Shown here in pieces: positions 42,546 through 50,674 of a stretch of DNA of 64,000 bases; positions within the stretch are counted from its first letter, which is position 1, and each line of letters opens with the position of its first letter. Position numbers and translations under genes: made by a program. The DNA lies in contig NZ_CP121017.1 in NCBI RefSeq assembly GCF_041468085.1, forward strand, positions 3,967,501 through 4,031,500. Direction: 5' to 3'. The notes beneath the pieces are model-generated. The model ran no database searches. It saw nothing but the letters and a program-made list of their open reading frames with translations, and was not told where the DNA came from. This DNA comes from Tistrella mobilis. Its GTDB lineage: Bacteria > Pseudomonadota > Alphaproteobacteria > Tistrellales > Tistrellaceae.

Positions 42546-42919
42546 CGGATCCTCGCAGCCTCGATCCCCCGGCCGGCAACCTCCAGGAAGGCGCCATCCG
42601 AGGCCCGGAAGCGGAATTTCAGCACGGTTCCGGCCTCGGTCAACAGGTCGACGACATAGATCATGTCGTCGTCGTCATCGTCATCGCGTTCGAGTTCCGC
42701 CTCGATCACCCGGCCGCGATAGCGCTCGCCGATCCAGGCGATGATGCGCGAGAGCGGCACCACCCGGCCTTCACGCACGGCTTCGCGCAACGCCCTGCGA
42801 TCGCCGGGCGGGTCGGCAAGGCCGGGAGACGGGCCTGCAAGGGTCAGCGCCACGGGCACGGCAAGAACCAGGGCGGCACAGACGCGGCGCAGGTGGTGAA
42901 GAAGACGGGTCACGCGCAT
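42542..42919 (-). CDS. Exported PepSY-domain protein
   Basis: A 125-residue protein with a signal peptide (CAALVLAVPVALTLAGPSPGLAD) and one PepSY domain: RALREAVREGRVVPLSRIIAWIGERYRGRVIEAELERD, then YVVDLLTEAGTVLKFRFRASDGAFLEV. A run of seven Asp residues lies between the helix and the sheet. PepSY proteins are common partners of periplasmic sensors and may tune the kinase. First gene of the two-component operon. Confidence 0.85.
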   Translation of the reverse strand: MRVTRLLHHLRRVCAALVLAVPVALTLAGPSPGLADPPGDRRALREAVREGRVVPLSRIIAWIGERYRGRVIEAELERDDDDDDDMIYVVDLLTEAGTVLKFRFRASDGAFLEVAGRGIEAARIR

Positions 42920-43056
42920 GCGCGGGATCCTGCCTGATCTTCCATGAACGGCGCATGAACGGACCGTTCAGTTTCCGGCGAGGGCCATCCTGCCATGATG
43001 CAGCCATCGAGACACGCCGCAGCCGGGCGTGTGGAGAGAACCAGAGGAGTGACGAC

Positions 43057-43908
43057 ATGACCGCCAGGACGACGCGACGCCGCCCGATCGCCGCAGCCAC
43101 CTTCGGGGCCGCGGCACTGGGGTTGATCGCGGCCACCCTGCCCGCCGCCCCGGCCCGGGCGCTCGACACCCCGATCGGCCAGCTCGACCAGTACCGCGAC
43201 ATCACGATTTCGGGCACGGTCAGCGGGGTCTGGGGCAATGATTTCGTGCTGGAGGATCCGAGCGGCAAGGTGCTGGTCCATGCCGGCCCCCACTGGTACC
43301 ACGATGTGGGCGTGAAGGAAGGCGACCGGCTGACGGTCACCGGCCGGGTCGACGGTCCGAATTTCGAGGCCAGCACCATCACCTGGGATGACGGCCGCAG
43401 CTTCACCGTTCGCCCTGCCGACGGCCCGCCGCCCTGGGGCGGCAAGGAACGCGAAAAGGCCGAACGGGATCGCGATCACGGCCCCCGCCACGACCGGGCC
43501 CATGACGGCCCCGGCCCGCGTCCGGTCGCCGAACTGGATCTCCGGGTCCTGGGCGAGCGGCTGGCAGCCGCCGGATATACCCGGATCACCGATGTCGACC
43601 TGGAGCGCCGCCACATCTCGGCCGAAGCCGTCTCTCGCGACGGGCTGCAGGTGGAGCTGCACATCGATCCGCGCGGCTACGACATCATCCGTGAACGCCG
43701 CGACGAGGATGACCGCCGCCCCGACATCGCGCTTGATCTGCCGGCCCTTGCCGGGATGCTCAGCGACCGGGGATACGCGACCATCACCGATGTCAGCATC
43801 GATGACGGGCTGATCGAGGTCGACGCCGTCGCCCGCGGCAATCAGCGCGTCGAGCTTGAGATCGACCCTCTGACCCTGAACATCCTGCGTGAACGCCGCG
43901 ACGACTGA
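43057..43908 (+). CDS. Exported OB-fold protein with two PepSY-like repeats
   Basis: A 283-residue protein from the ATG at 43057 (AGAGGAG upstream). After a signal peptide (AALGLIAATLPAAPARALD) comes a YgiW-like OB-fold of about 80 residues (TISGTVSGVWGNDFVLEDPSGKVLV and GDRLTVTGRVDG). A charged His/Asp/Arg linker follows. Two homologous repeats then close the protein: LGERLAAAGYTRITDVDLERRHISAEAV...IIRERRDE and LAGMLSDRGYATITDVSIDDGLIEVDAV...ILRERRDD. Each resembles PepSY. It faces the PepSY/two-component operon across 137 bases and is probably part of the same envelope-sensing system. An upstream in-frame ATG at 42955 is rejected for lack of a signal peptide. Confidence 0.78.
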   Translation: MTARTTRRRPIAAATFGAAALGLIAATLPAAPARALDTPIGQLDQYRDITISGTVSGVWGNDFVLEDPSGKVLVHAGPHWYHDVGVKEGDRLTVTGRVDGPNFEASTITWDDGRSFTVRPADGPPPWGGKEREKAERDRDHGPRHDRAHDGPGPRPVAELDLRVLGERLAAAGYTRITDVDLERRHISAEAVSRDGLQVELHIDPRGYDIIRERRDEDDRRPDIALDLPALAGMLSDRGYATITDVSIDDGLIEVDAVARGNQRVELEIDPLTLNILRERRDD

Positions 43909-43962
43909 TCCGGCGCCCGCAAGCCCCTGCCCCCGCAAGTCCCTGCCCGAGGAGGCAATCCC

Positions 43963-44352
43963 ATGTCGGACCCACACCCTGCCCGTCCGGCATCCCACAG
44001 ACGCCGTCCGGCTGCCGTCGCGATCACCATCGCGGCGGCAGCCCTGCTGCTCGGCGCCTGCGTTCCCCACGAACGACGCAGCTGGGGATATGGCGATCCG
44101 CCGCCGCGGGTCTACCATGCGCCCCGCTACGGCTATGCGCCGCCACCACCACCGCGGGTGATCTACGTGCCCCGGCCACCGGTGCGGGCGGTAACGCCAC
44201 CCCGGCATCACGGGCCCCGGCCCGGCGAGTACCACCACCATCGCCGGGATCGCGATGGCTGGGACAGAGGCGGTCACCGCCGGGATGACGACCGGCGCCA
44301 CCACCGCGATCGGGACCGGGATCGCGACGGCTGGGGCCGGGGCAGATCCTGA
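43963..44352 (+). CDS. Small Arg/His/Pro-rich lipoprotein
   Basis: A 129-residue protein with a lipobox (AALLLGACVP, Cys near 33), so a predicted outer- or inner-membrane lipoprotein. The mature part is low-complexity: Pro/Tyr-rich (YGYAPPPPPRVIYVPRPP), then His/Arg/Asp-rich (EYHHHRRDRDGWDRG and similar repeats). Low-complexity RcnB-like or Asp/His tails of this kind can bind metal or anionic polymers, but no function is assignable. It follows the OB-fold gene by 54 bases and is probably co-transcribed. Confidence 0.68.
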   Translation: MSDPHPARPASHRRRPAAVAITIAAAALLLGACVPHERRSWGYGDPPPRVYHAPRYGYAPPPPPRVIYVPRPPVRAVTPPRHHGPRPGEYHHHRRDRDGWDRGGHRRDDDRRHHRDRDRDRDGWGRGRS

Positions 44353-44358
44353 GCAGAC

Positions 44359-45591
44359 TCAGCCGGCCCTGGCGCCATCCACCAGGGGGCACCCACCCTG
44401 GTCGAGCGGCCGGAAGGCCTGGTCGCCCGGCACCGTGCGGATCAGCTTCAGATAATCCCAGGGCCGGGTGGACTCGGCCGGCGCCTTCACTTCCAGCACA
44501 TACAGATCATGGACCATGCGACCGTCGGGCCGGATATGGCCGTTCTTCGCAAACATGTCGTTCACGGGCGTCGCACGCATCTGCGCGTTCACCGCATCGG
44601 TCGCATCGGTGCCGGCGTCCTTCACCGCCTGAAGATAGTGGCGGACCGCGGAATAGGTACCGGCCTGACCCATGGTCGGCATGGCGCCGTGGCGGGCAAA
44701 GAACCGTTCTGACCAGGCACGGGTCTCGTCGTTCAGATCCCAATAGAAGGCCTGGGTCATGATCAGACCCCGGGCGGTCTCCAGCCCGATCGCATGGATA
44801 TCGGTGATGTGGAGATAAAGCCCGGCAAGCTTGATGCCCGATGCCGACAGGCCGAACTCCGCCGCCTGCTTGATCGCGTTCACCGAATCGGCGCCGGCAT
44901 TGGCAAGGCCGATCATCCGCGCACCCGATCCTTGCGCCTGCAACAGGAAGGACGAAAAATCCGACGTTCCCTGCGGGTGACGCACCCCGCCTGCGACCTT
45001 ACCGCCCGCAGCCTCGATGGCGGCCGTGGTGTCGCGCTCCAGCGCATGGCCGAAAGCGTAATCGGCGGTCAGGAAATACCAGGGGCCCTGATCGGCCAGC
45101 GGCAGGCCCGTACCCACCGCAAGACCATAGGTGTCGTAGGTCCAGTGGATGCCGGTGGGCGCACAGGCCTTGCCGGTGAAATCCGACGAGCCGCCGGTCG
45201 AGGCCAGCACCAGCCGGTTCTTCTGACGGCCGATCTCCTGCACCGCCAGCAGAACGGACGAGGTCGGGATGTCGGCGATGACATCGACCTGTTCCTCGTC
45301 GATCCAGCGATTGACCAGGGTGACGCCGACATCCGGCTTGTTCTGATGATCGCCCGAGACGATCACGATCGGCTTGCCCCGGATCGCGCCGCCGAACTCT
45401 TCGGCAGCCATTTCAGCGGCAATCACCGATCCGCGGCCGGCCATGTCGGCATAGATGCCGGACATGTCGTTCAGCACACCGATCTTGATCACCCCGTCGG
45501 AGATTGCGTCATCCCCGGCGGCCACTGCCGGCACCGCCGCCACCAGCGCGGCCGTCACTGCCGCACGCACGCCGAAATTCGTCATGACCAT
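44359..45591 (-). CDS. Branched-chain-amino-acid-type ABC substrate-binding protein (orphan paralogue)
   Basis: A 410-residue binding protein with a signal peptide (RAAVTAALVAAVPAVAAGD). It aligns throughout with the protein at 37.6 kb: IKIGVLNDMSGIYADMAGRG, SGDHQNKPDVGVTLVNRWID, DVIADIPTSSVLLAVQEIGRQKN and the shared ending AFRPLDQGGCPLV. It has no adjacent permease or ATPase genes. The start could be the ATG at 45591 or 45585; both are close to GGGG. It is a single-gene unit with its own A/T-rich promoter. Confidence 0.82.
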   Translation of the reverse strand: MVMTNFGVRAAVTAALVAAVPAVAAGDDAISDGVIKIGVLNDMSGIYADMAGRGSVIAAEMAAEEFGGAIRGKPIVIVSGDHQNKPDVGVTLVNRWIDEEQVDVIADIPTSSVLLAVQEIGRQKNRLVLASTGGSSDFTGKACAPTGIHWTYDTYGLAVGTGLPLADQGPWYFLTADYAFGHALERDTTAAIEAAGGKVAGGVRHPQGTSDFSSFLLQAQGSGARMIGLANAGADSVNAIKQAAEFGLSASGIKLAGLYLHITDIHAIGLETARGLIMTQAFYWDLNDETRAWSERFFARHGAMPTMGQAGTYSAVRHYLQAVKDAGTDATDAVNAQMRATPVNDMFAKNGHIRPDGRMVHDLYVLEVKAPAESTRPWDYLKLIRTVPGDQAFRPLDQGGCPLVDGARAG

Positions 45592-45672
45592 GTACCCCCG
45601 CATGCGTCCGGACCCGCTCCGGAATTCCGCAGGGCGGTTCATACGATTTCACGTCGATGTCCGTCAAATCAA

Positions 45673-45700
45673 TATTTATTCAACTAATAAAACTTGTAAA
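45673..45700 (-). promoter_or_regulatory. Candidate promoter of the 44.4-kb substrate-binding-protein gene
   Basis: On the minus strand TTTACA (45700-45695) and TAAATA (45678-45673) are spaced by 16 bases. The spacer includes TTATT/AATAA in inverted orientation, a possible operator. This patch is strongly A/T-rich compared with its surroundings. Confidence 0.5.
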
Positions 45701-45739
45701 TTATGGCACGAAGCATGCCGGGGCGGCCCGGGAGGTCTT

Positions 45740-46096
45740 TCACCCCCGGGCGGTGTCCTCGCCCCGTTCCGATGCCGGCAGCGCCGAAATGCTGTCGGGG
45801 CCGAGCCTGGTGCCGCATAGCGGGCAGTCCATCAGCGCCAGCGCCTGTTCGATGCGCTCGGGCGTGGCACCCTGGCGGACCATCTCGGCGCGCACTTCCG
45901 CACGGAACGCCAGATGTCGACGCTGTTCGGCCAGCGCATTTTCCAGCACCGCCCCTGCCGTGCCGGTGGCGGGCTCCACGGTGAAGGCTGCGGCCGGGCG
46001 GCCCGCCGCCAGCATTGCCGCGCCGACGGCCCCGGCTCCGATCCCGGCAAGGAAACGCCGCCGTCCCGTCGACGGCTTGTCCGAATGACCGGTCAT
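45740..46096 (-). CDS. Small Tat-exported protein of unknown function with a CPLC motif
   Basis: A 118-residue protein with a twin-arginine signal (GRRRFLAGIGAGAVGAAMLAAG). The mature region is helical (VLENALAEQRRHLAFRAEVRAEMVRQGATPERIEQALALMD) and ends with C91-P-L-C94, a possible metal or redox site. Its start overlaps the stop of the lyase gene (ATGA), which strongly supports a real, co-translated gene. Tat export suggests folding or cofactor loading before secretion. No family recognised. Confidence 0.65.
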   Translation of the reverse strand: MTGHSDKPSTGRRRFLAGIGAGAVGAAMLAAGRPAAAFTVEPATGTAGAVLENALAEQRRHLAFRAEVRAEMVRQGATPERIEQALALMDCPLCGTRLGPDSISALPASERGEDTARG

Positions 46097-47010
46097 TCTC
46101 CGCTCTCCTGATCCGGATATGGGCGGTTCGCGACCACCCGCGCCGCCTGGTCGAGATAGGCCTGTTCGCGCGCCCGAAGATCGGGCAGCCCGACCAGCTG
46201 ATTGAAGCCGTCGAAATCGAGCATGCGATCGGCAAAGGCCGTGGTGATGCCGTCGCGGCGCAAGGTCGCAAACAGGTCGCGCGCGGCCTTGGCAACCGCA
46301 TAGGTCAGGGCAACCGGATGGGTGACCACGGCATAGCCGATCTCCTGAAGCTCGGTCGCGGTCAGCATCGGGGTCAGCCCGCCCTCGATGTTGTTGGCAA
46401 GCAGCGGCGCCTGAACCGCAGCGCAGATCCGGCGCATCTGCTCCACCGTGCGCGGCGCTTCGACGAAAACCATGTCGGCACCCAGCTCGCGATAAAGGCA
46501 GGCGCGGTCGATCGCAGCCTCGATCCCTTCCACGGCAAGCGCGTCGGTCCGGGCCATGATCACCAGATCGGGGTCGCGCCGTGCGTCCAGTGCCGCCTGC
46601 AGCTTGGCGACCATGTCCTCGACCGGCACCACCGCCTTGCCGGCCATGTGACCGCAGCGCTTGGGGAAGACCTGATCTTCGATGAACAGTCCGGCAACCC
46701 CCGCCTGCTCATAGGCCCGTACCGCCCGGCGGGTGTTGGTGACATTGCCGAAGCCGGTATCGGCATCGGCAAAAACCGGCACATCGACCGCGTCGCAGAT
46801 CCGGGCGTAGTGATCCGCCAGTTCACGCATCGACAGCTGCGAGGTGTCGGGCTCCCCGATCAGCGCCGCCGTGGAGGCATAGCCACCACAGGTCACCGCC
46901 TCGAAGCCGGCCTCGGCAGCGATGCGCGCGGTCAGCGCATCCTGCACGCCGGGCATTTCCAGGATCTCCGGGGCCTCGACGAGGGCCCGGAAGCGTGAGG
47001 TACGACGCAT
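46093..47010 (-). CDS. Isocitrate lyase/PEP mutase family C-C lyase (methylisocitrate-lyase-like)
   Basis: A 305-residue TIM-barrel enzyme. The metal-binding acidic cluster is ADADTGFGN (81-89) and the active-site loop is K117-R-C-G-H121 (FPKRCGHMAGK), found in methylisocitrate lyase and related 2-methylmalate/dimethylmalate lyases. No methylcitrate synthase or dehydratase gene adjoins it, so a propionate-pathway role is unsupported. The neighbouring alpha-hydroxy-acid oxidase suggests a hydroxy-dicarboxylate or oxaloacetate-type substrate. It lies 102 bases after the oxidase gene and overlaps the Tat-protein gene. Confidence 0.8.
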   Translation of the reverse strand: MRRTSRFRALVEAPEILEMPGVQDALTARIAAEAGFEAVTCGGYASTAALIGEPDTSQLSMRELADHYARICDAVDVPVFADADTGFGNVTNTRRAVRAYEQAGVAGLFIEDQVFPKRCGHMAGKAVVPVEDMVAKLQAALDARRDPDLVIMARTDALAVEGIEAAIDRACLYRELGADMVFVEAPRTVEQMRRICAAVQAPLLANNIEGGLTPMLTATELQEIGYAVVTHPVALTYAVAKAARDLFATLRRDGITTAFADRMLDFDGFNQLVGLPDLRAREQAYLDQAARVVANRPYPDQESGE

Positions 47011-47112
47011 ATGGGTACCGCCAGTCGGTTCTGTTTCGACGCTCCTTCAACGGTATAGCGCAGGAGGGCGGCACCTGCCAGCGATCAGGCCCGGGCAATT
47101 CGTTCCCCGTGG

Positions 47113-48264
47113 TCAGATCCGGCGAAAGCGCAGGCTGTCGCGGCCCAGCTGATCGACCGAGGTGCAGCCCATCAGCTTCATGTCGCGCTCGATCTCGATC
47201 CGCATCAACTCCAGCGCCCGTTCCACCCCGGCCTGCCCGGCGGCTGCCAGCGGAAAGAGGTAATAGCGGCCCAGCCCCACCGCCTTCGCCCCCAGCGCCA
47301 GGGCCTTCAGCACATGAGTGCCGCGCTGAACACCGCCATCCATCATCACGTCGATCCGGTCACCCACGGCATCGACGATCTCGGCCAGCTGGTCGAAGCC
47401 GGTCCGCGATCCGTCGAGCTGACGGCCGCCATGATTGGAAAGCACGATGCCGGTGCAGCCGATCTCGACCGCCCGCTTCGCATCCTCGACCGACATGATG
47501 CCCTTCAGGCAGAACTGCCCGCCCCACTCGCGCACCATGCCGGCGACATCCTCCCAGGTCATCGACGGGTCGAGCATCTCGGTGAAATAGCGGCTGATCG
47601 ACATGGTGCCGCCACCCATGTCGACATGGGCGTCCAGCTGGGGCAGCCGGAAGCGCTCATGGGTGAAGTGCTCGATCGCCCAGCGCGGCTTGACGGCGAA
47701 CTGCGTGATCCCGGCCAGGTTCAACCGGAAGGGAATGGCGAAACCGGTGCGCTTGTCGCGTTCGCGATTGCCGCCGGTGATGCTGTCGACCGTCAGCATC
47801 ATCACCTGGACACCGGCATCGCGGGCACGTTGCATCATCGCCCGGTTCAGGCCGCGATCCTTGTGGAAATAGAACTGATAGACCTGCGGGCCGCTGGAGA
47901 TGCGCCGCGCCTCTTCCAGGCTGACGGTGCCGAGCGAGGACACGCCGAACATGGTGCCGAACTTCCCCGCCGCGGCGGCAACCGCGCGCTCCCCCTGATG
48001 ATGGAACAACCGCTGCAGCGCCGTGGGCGAACAATAGACCGGCATCGCCAGCTTCTGGCCCATCACCGTCACCGACATGTCGACCTCGCCCACGCCACGC
48101 AACACCCGGGGCACCAGATCGCAGTCATCGAAAGCGGCGGTATTGCGGCGCAGCGTCACCTCGTCATCGGCGGCGCCATCGATATAGTCGAAGATCGGCC
48201 CCGGCAGGCGGCGGCGGGCCATGCGACGGAAATCGTGGAAATTATGGCAGTCGGCAAGGCGCAT
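47113..48264 (-). CDS. FMN-dependent alpha-hydroxy-acid oxidizing protein (LldD-like)
   Basis: A 383-residue FMN enzyme starting at the ATG at 48264 (GGAGAG upstream). Family signatures: FDYIDGAADDEVTLRRN (residues 25-41), PVYCSPTALQRLFHHQGE, the catalytic His278 in SNHGGRQLDGS, and MMDGGVQRGTHVLKALALGAKAVGLGR at the FMN phosphate site. It oxidises an L-2-hydroxy acid (lactate, glycolate, mandelate type) to the 2-oxo acid; the electron acceptor cannot be told. Lactate is plausible because the divergent gene is an FCD regulator of the LldR/PdhR group with a matching operator. Confidence 0.86.
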   Translation of the reverse strand: MRLADCHNFHDFRRMARRRLPGPIFDYIDGAADDEVTLRRNTAAFDDCDLVPRVLRGVGEVDMSVTVMGQKLAMPVYCSPTALQRLFHHQGERAVAAAAGKFGTMFGVSSLGTVSLEEARRISSGPQVYQFYFHKDRGLNRAMMQRARDAGVQVMMLTVDSITGGNRERDKRTGFAIPFRLNLAGITQFAVKPRWAIEHFTHERFRLPQLDAHVDMGGGTMSISRYFTEMLDPSMTWEDVAGMVREWGGQFCLKGIMSVEDAKRAVEIGCTGIVLSNHGGRQLDGSRTGFDQLAEIVDAVGDRIDVMMDGGVQRGTHVLKALALGAKAVGLGRYYLFPLAAAGQAGVERALELMRIEIERDMKLMGCTSVDQLGRDSLRFRRI

Positions 48265-48326
48265 CGCACTCTCCACGGGGTGACGGCCGGGCCTGCCGGT
48301 CGTATAAGAGAACCAGAACCGATATC

Positions 48327-48347
48327 TTGGTAAACTCATTTTACCAA
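48327..48347. promoter_or_regulatory. Operator of the FCD regulator
   Basis: TTGGTAAA (48327-48334) and TTTACCAA (48340-48347) form a perfect 8+8 inverted repeat with a five-base spacer, in the 126-base gap between the oxidase and regulator genes. The TTGGT...ACCAA core resembles GntR/FadR-family sites such as those of LldR. Binding would control both divergent genes. Confidence 0.7.
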
Positions 48348-48390
48348 AAACGCAACGACAAGAGCCGCCGCCTGGCGCGAGAGGACGGAC

Positions 48391-49170
48391 GTGATGGAAC
48401 AGGACGAGGGGAAGCCGGCCGCCGACGGCGCCGCGGCACGGACCGCCCGGCAGATCGAGACGCTGATCCTGGAGGGGGCCCTCACCCCCGGCGATCCGTT
48501 GCTGCCGGAGCGGGAGCTGGCCGAGCGGCTGGGCGTCTCGCGCCCGACTCTGCGCCAGGCGCTGAAACTGCTGGAAGCCCGCGGCCTGATCCTCACCGAT
48601 CAGGGGCGGCGGCTGGTGGCACCGCTGGGCAGCGGTTTCATCGATCCCCTGATCGCGCTGATGGCCGATCATGGCGAGGTGGTCGACGATTATCTGGAAT
48701 TCCGGGTGACGGTGGAGCGTATGGCTGCAGGCCTGGCGGCGCAGCGGGCGAATGGCGTCGACCGCGCACGGATCAGCGAGGCGATGGCCGCGATCGATCG
48801 TGCCCATGAAACCGGCCCCGAACCGGCGGAGGCGGCGGCGGATGTCGCCCTGCATCTGGCGCTGTACGACGCCTCGCACAATCTGGTGCTGATGCAGGTG
48901 ATGCGCGCGCTGACCGGTCTTCTGCGCCGGGGGGTGATGGAAAATCGCGAGACGATGTTCCGCCGGCCTGAAACCCGCGAGGCGCTGCGCGCCCAGCATC
49001 ATGCGATCCATGATGCGGTGCTTGCGGGTGATGCGGCCGCGGCCGAAGCCGCGGCAGAGGCCCATATCCGCTATGTCCATCGGGCGCTTCGCGAGATCGC
49101 CGCGGCAGAGGCACGGCTCGCCACCTCGCTGCGCCGGCTGGACGGCGGCGGGATCACCCGGCGCGGTTGA
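48391..49170 (+). CDS. FCD-type GntR transcriptional regulator
   Basis: A 259-residue regulator. N-terminal winged helix: GDPLLPERELAERLGVSRPTLRQALKLLEARGLILTDQG, the FadR/PdhR/LldR pattern. The C-terminal FCD ligand domain is all-helical (VDDYLEFRVTVERMAAGLAA, DVALHLALYDASHN, LRAQHHAIHDAVLAGDAAAAEAAAEAHIRYVH) with His residues placed to bind a divalent metal and a carboxylate effector. It is divergent from the alpha-hydroxy-acid oxidase gene and probably represses that operon until its hydroxy-acid ligand is present. It converges on arsC. Confidence 0.87.
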   Translation: MMEQDEGKPAADGAAARTARQIETLILEGALTPGDPLLPERELAERLGVSRPTLRQALKLLEARGLILTDQGRRLVAPLGSGFIDPLIALMADHGEVVDDYLEFRVTVERMAAGLAAQRANGVDRARISEAMAAIDRAHETGPEPAEAAADVALHLALYDASHNLVLMQVMRALTGLLRRGVMENRETMFRRPETREALRAQHHAIHDAVLAGDAAAAEAAAEAHIRYVHRALREIAAAEARLATSLRRLDGGGITRRG

Positions 49171-49187
49171 CGCCGCGCCGGGTGATC
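49152..49187. terminator. Stem-loop between convergent regulator and arsenate-reductase genes
   Basis: GATCACCCGGCGCGG (49152-49166) and CCGCGCCGGGTGATC (49173-49187) form a perfect 15-base inverted repeat with a six-base loop. The left arm is the last coding part of the regulator. It can serve both directions as a transcription-end structure, although no T-run follows. Confidence 0.6.
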
Positions 49188-49193
49188 TGCCCG

Positions 49194-49712
49194 TCAGGCC
49201 GCGGCAGTGTCGCCGATATCGTCGATGCGCTTCTGCAGCGACAGACGGTCGAGAGCTGCGATCGAGAGGTTGGCGAAGATGCCGATGCGGGTATTGAGCA
49301 TGCGGAAGGCCTCGGCCACCGCCAGGGCGCGCTCGGCATCGGTGCCTTCGACGGCCGACGGATCGGGCACGCCCCAATGGGCCGTCATCGGCTGGCCGGG
49401 CCAGGCCGGGCAGACCTCGCGCGCCTGATCGCAGACGGTGAACACGAAATCGAAACGCGGCGCGTCGGGGCCACGGAACTCGTCCCAGCTCTTGGACCGC
49501 AGCCCTTCGGTCGGAATGCGCGACCGTTCGAGCAGGGCCAGCGCCAGCGGATCGGGGGCACCGGCCGGATGGCTGCCGGCGCTGTAGGCCCGGAAACGCC
49601 CCCTGCCCAGATGATTGAGCAGGGCCTCGGCCATAAGGCTGCGCACGGCATTGCCGGTGCAGAGGAACAGAACGTTGTGAATGCGGTCAGCAGTGGGCGC
49701 AGCGTCGCTCAT
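49194..49712 (-). CDS. arsC: Arsenate reductase, thioredoxin-dependent low-molecular-weight phosphatase type
   Basis: A 172-residue protein. The phosphatase P-loop is LFLCTGNAVRSLMAEALL (CX5R; most ArsC proteins read CTGNSARS, so the Ala-Val pair is a variant). The redox Cys pair is in TVCDQAREVCPAWPG and the conserved Asp-Pro is in HWGVPDPSAVEG. It should reduce arsenate to arsenite via thioredoxin. No arsR, arsenite pump or ACR3 gene is adjacent, so it is an orphan ars gene here. Confidence 0.88.
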   Translation of the reverse strand: MSDAAPTADRIHNVLFLCTGNAVRSLMAEALLNHLGRGRFRAYSAGSHPAGAPDPLALALLERSRIPTEGLRSKSWDEFRGPDAPRFDFVFTVCDQAREVCPAWPGQPMTAHWGVPDPSAVEGTDAERALAVAEAFRMLNTRIGIFANLSIAALDRLSLQKRIDDIGDTAAA

Positions 49713-49841
49713 CAGAAACCTCGGATCCGCTGGAGCATCGCGGGCCCTTCGGGCCCGCAGATCCGCAGATCCTGCCGCTCGGGCCCGGACCAGTCCGTGA
49801 CCGTATGGTGACTGCTGGATGAAACTGCAACAGATATGCGG

Positions 49842-50666
49842 TCAGTGATCCACCGCCGCCAGGGTCACGAACCAATGCGGCGTCCCCTTGACCGGAATCG
49901 GCCGTCCCGCGGCATCGGCCGGAAACAGGCTCATCGCCACCCGGTCGCGGACATTGCCGCCGATGGCCGCGATCGTGCCGGGTGCAACCCTGACCACCAG
50001 GTCGCAATGCATGCCACGCGGCCGCGTATCCCAACCGCGGGCGCGGGCGTCCAGCACCTCGCGGGCGCGCTGCTGCCAGTCATCGAGTTCCGGCTCGCCT
50101 TCCGATCGGCCACGATCGGCGCAAAGCAGATCGCCGGGCCGTATCGAGGTCTGATGCGGGTCGGCCGGCACGAAACGGGCGGTGAGATCGCCCTGCCGGC
50201 CCAGCGCGCGGAAGATCACATGATCGACATAATCGAGATGCCGCGAGGCCGGCGGCAGATCGGCGGGTGAAATGCCCGCCATGCAGGCGACATAGGAGAT
50301 GAAGGCGGCCGACCAGGGCGAAAGCTCGGGCACGTCGGACGCCCCCATCTTCAGGCCGTGATCGTCGGCAGCGGCACGCCAATAGAGCTGCAGCCGGCCG
50401 CGCACACGGCTGTCGGTCTCGTCCAGGCCGGGGGGGTTCAGCGACGGGGCACCGCCACGGAAGTCGATCACCGGGCTGCCGAAGGCCCGCCATTCGCCTT
50501 CGGCCACGCCGACCATGGCCGCAACCATACCGCCGGGCGGCGGCTCCGCCGCACAGACCAGAGGCGCCGCCCGCGGCGCATCCGGCCCCGGAATGTCGCC
50601 GCCCGCGCAGGCCGCAAGCGCGAGGCTGGCGATCAGGCCGGGCAGGATCCGCAGCCGCCGGTCCAT
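49842..50666 (-). CDS. DUF2272 domain lipoprotein
   Basis: A 274-residue protein with a lipobox (IASLALAACAGG, Cys near 20). The DUF2272 domain runs from about residue 48: EWRAFGSPVIDFRG, RLQLYWRAA, SPWSAAFISYVACMAGI, HLDYVDHVIF and PGDLLCADR near 180, then GMHCDLVVRV. The Cys/His residues in these segments resemble an NlpC/P60-like or CHAP-like active site. It lies eight bases after the L,D-transpeptidase gene, so an envelope or peptidoglycan role is plausible. Confidence 0.82.
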   Translation of the reverse strand: MDRRLRILPGLIASLALAACAGGDIPGPDAPRAAPLVCAAEPPPGGMVAAMVGVAEGEWRAFGSPVIDFRGGAPSLNPPGLDETDSRVRGRLQLYWRAAADDHGLKMGASDVPELSPWSAAFISYVACMAGISPADLPPASRHLDYVDHVIFRALGRQGDLTARFVPADPHQTSIRPGDLLCADRGRSEGEPELDDWQQRAREVLDARARGWDTRPRGMHCDLVVRVAPGTIAAIGGNVRDRVAMSLFPADAAGRPIPVKGTPHWFVTLAAVDH

Positions 50667-50674
50667 GGCCGGGC

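Noticed and set aside
48265-49377. N-terminal extension of the alpha-hydroxy-acid oxidase frame
   Set aside because: The extension is antisense to the FCD regulator and part of arsC. The ATG at 48264 has a ribosome site and matches the family's start.
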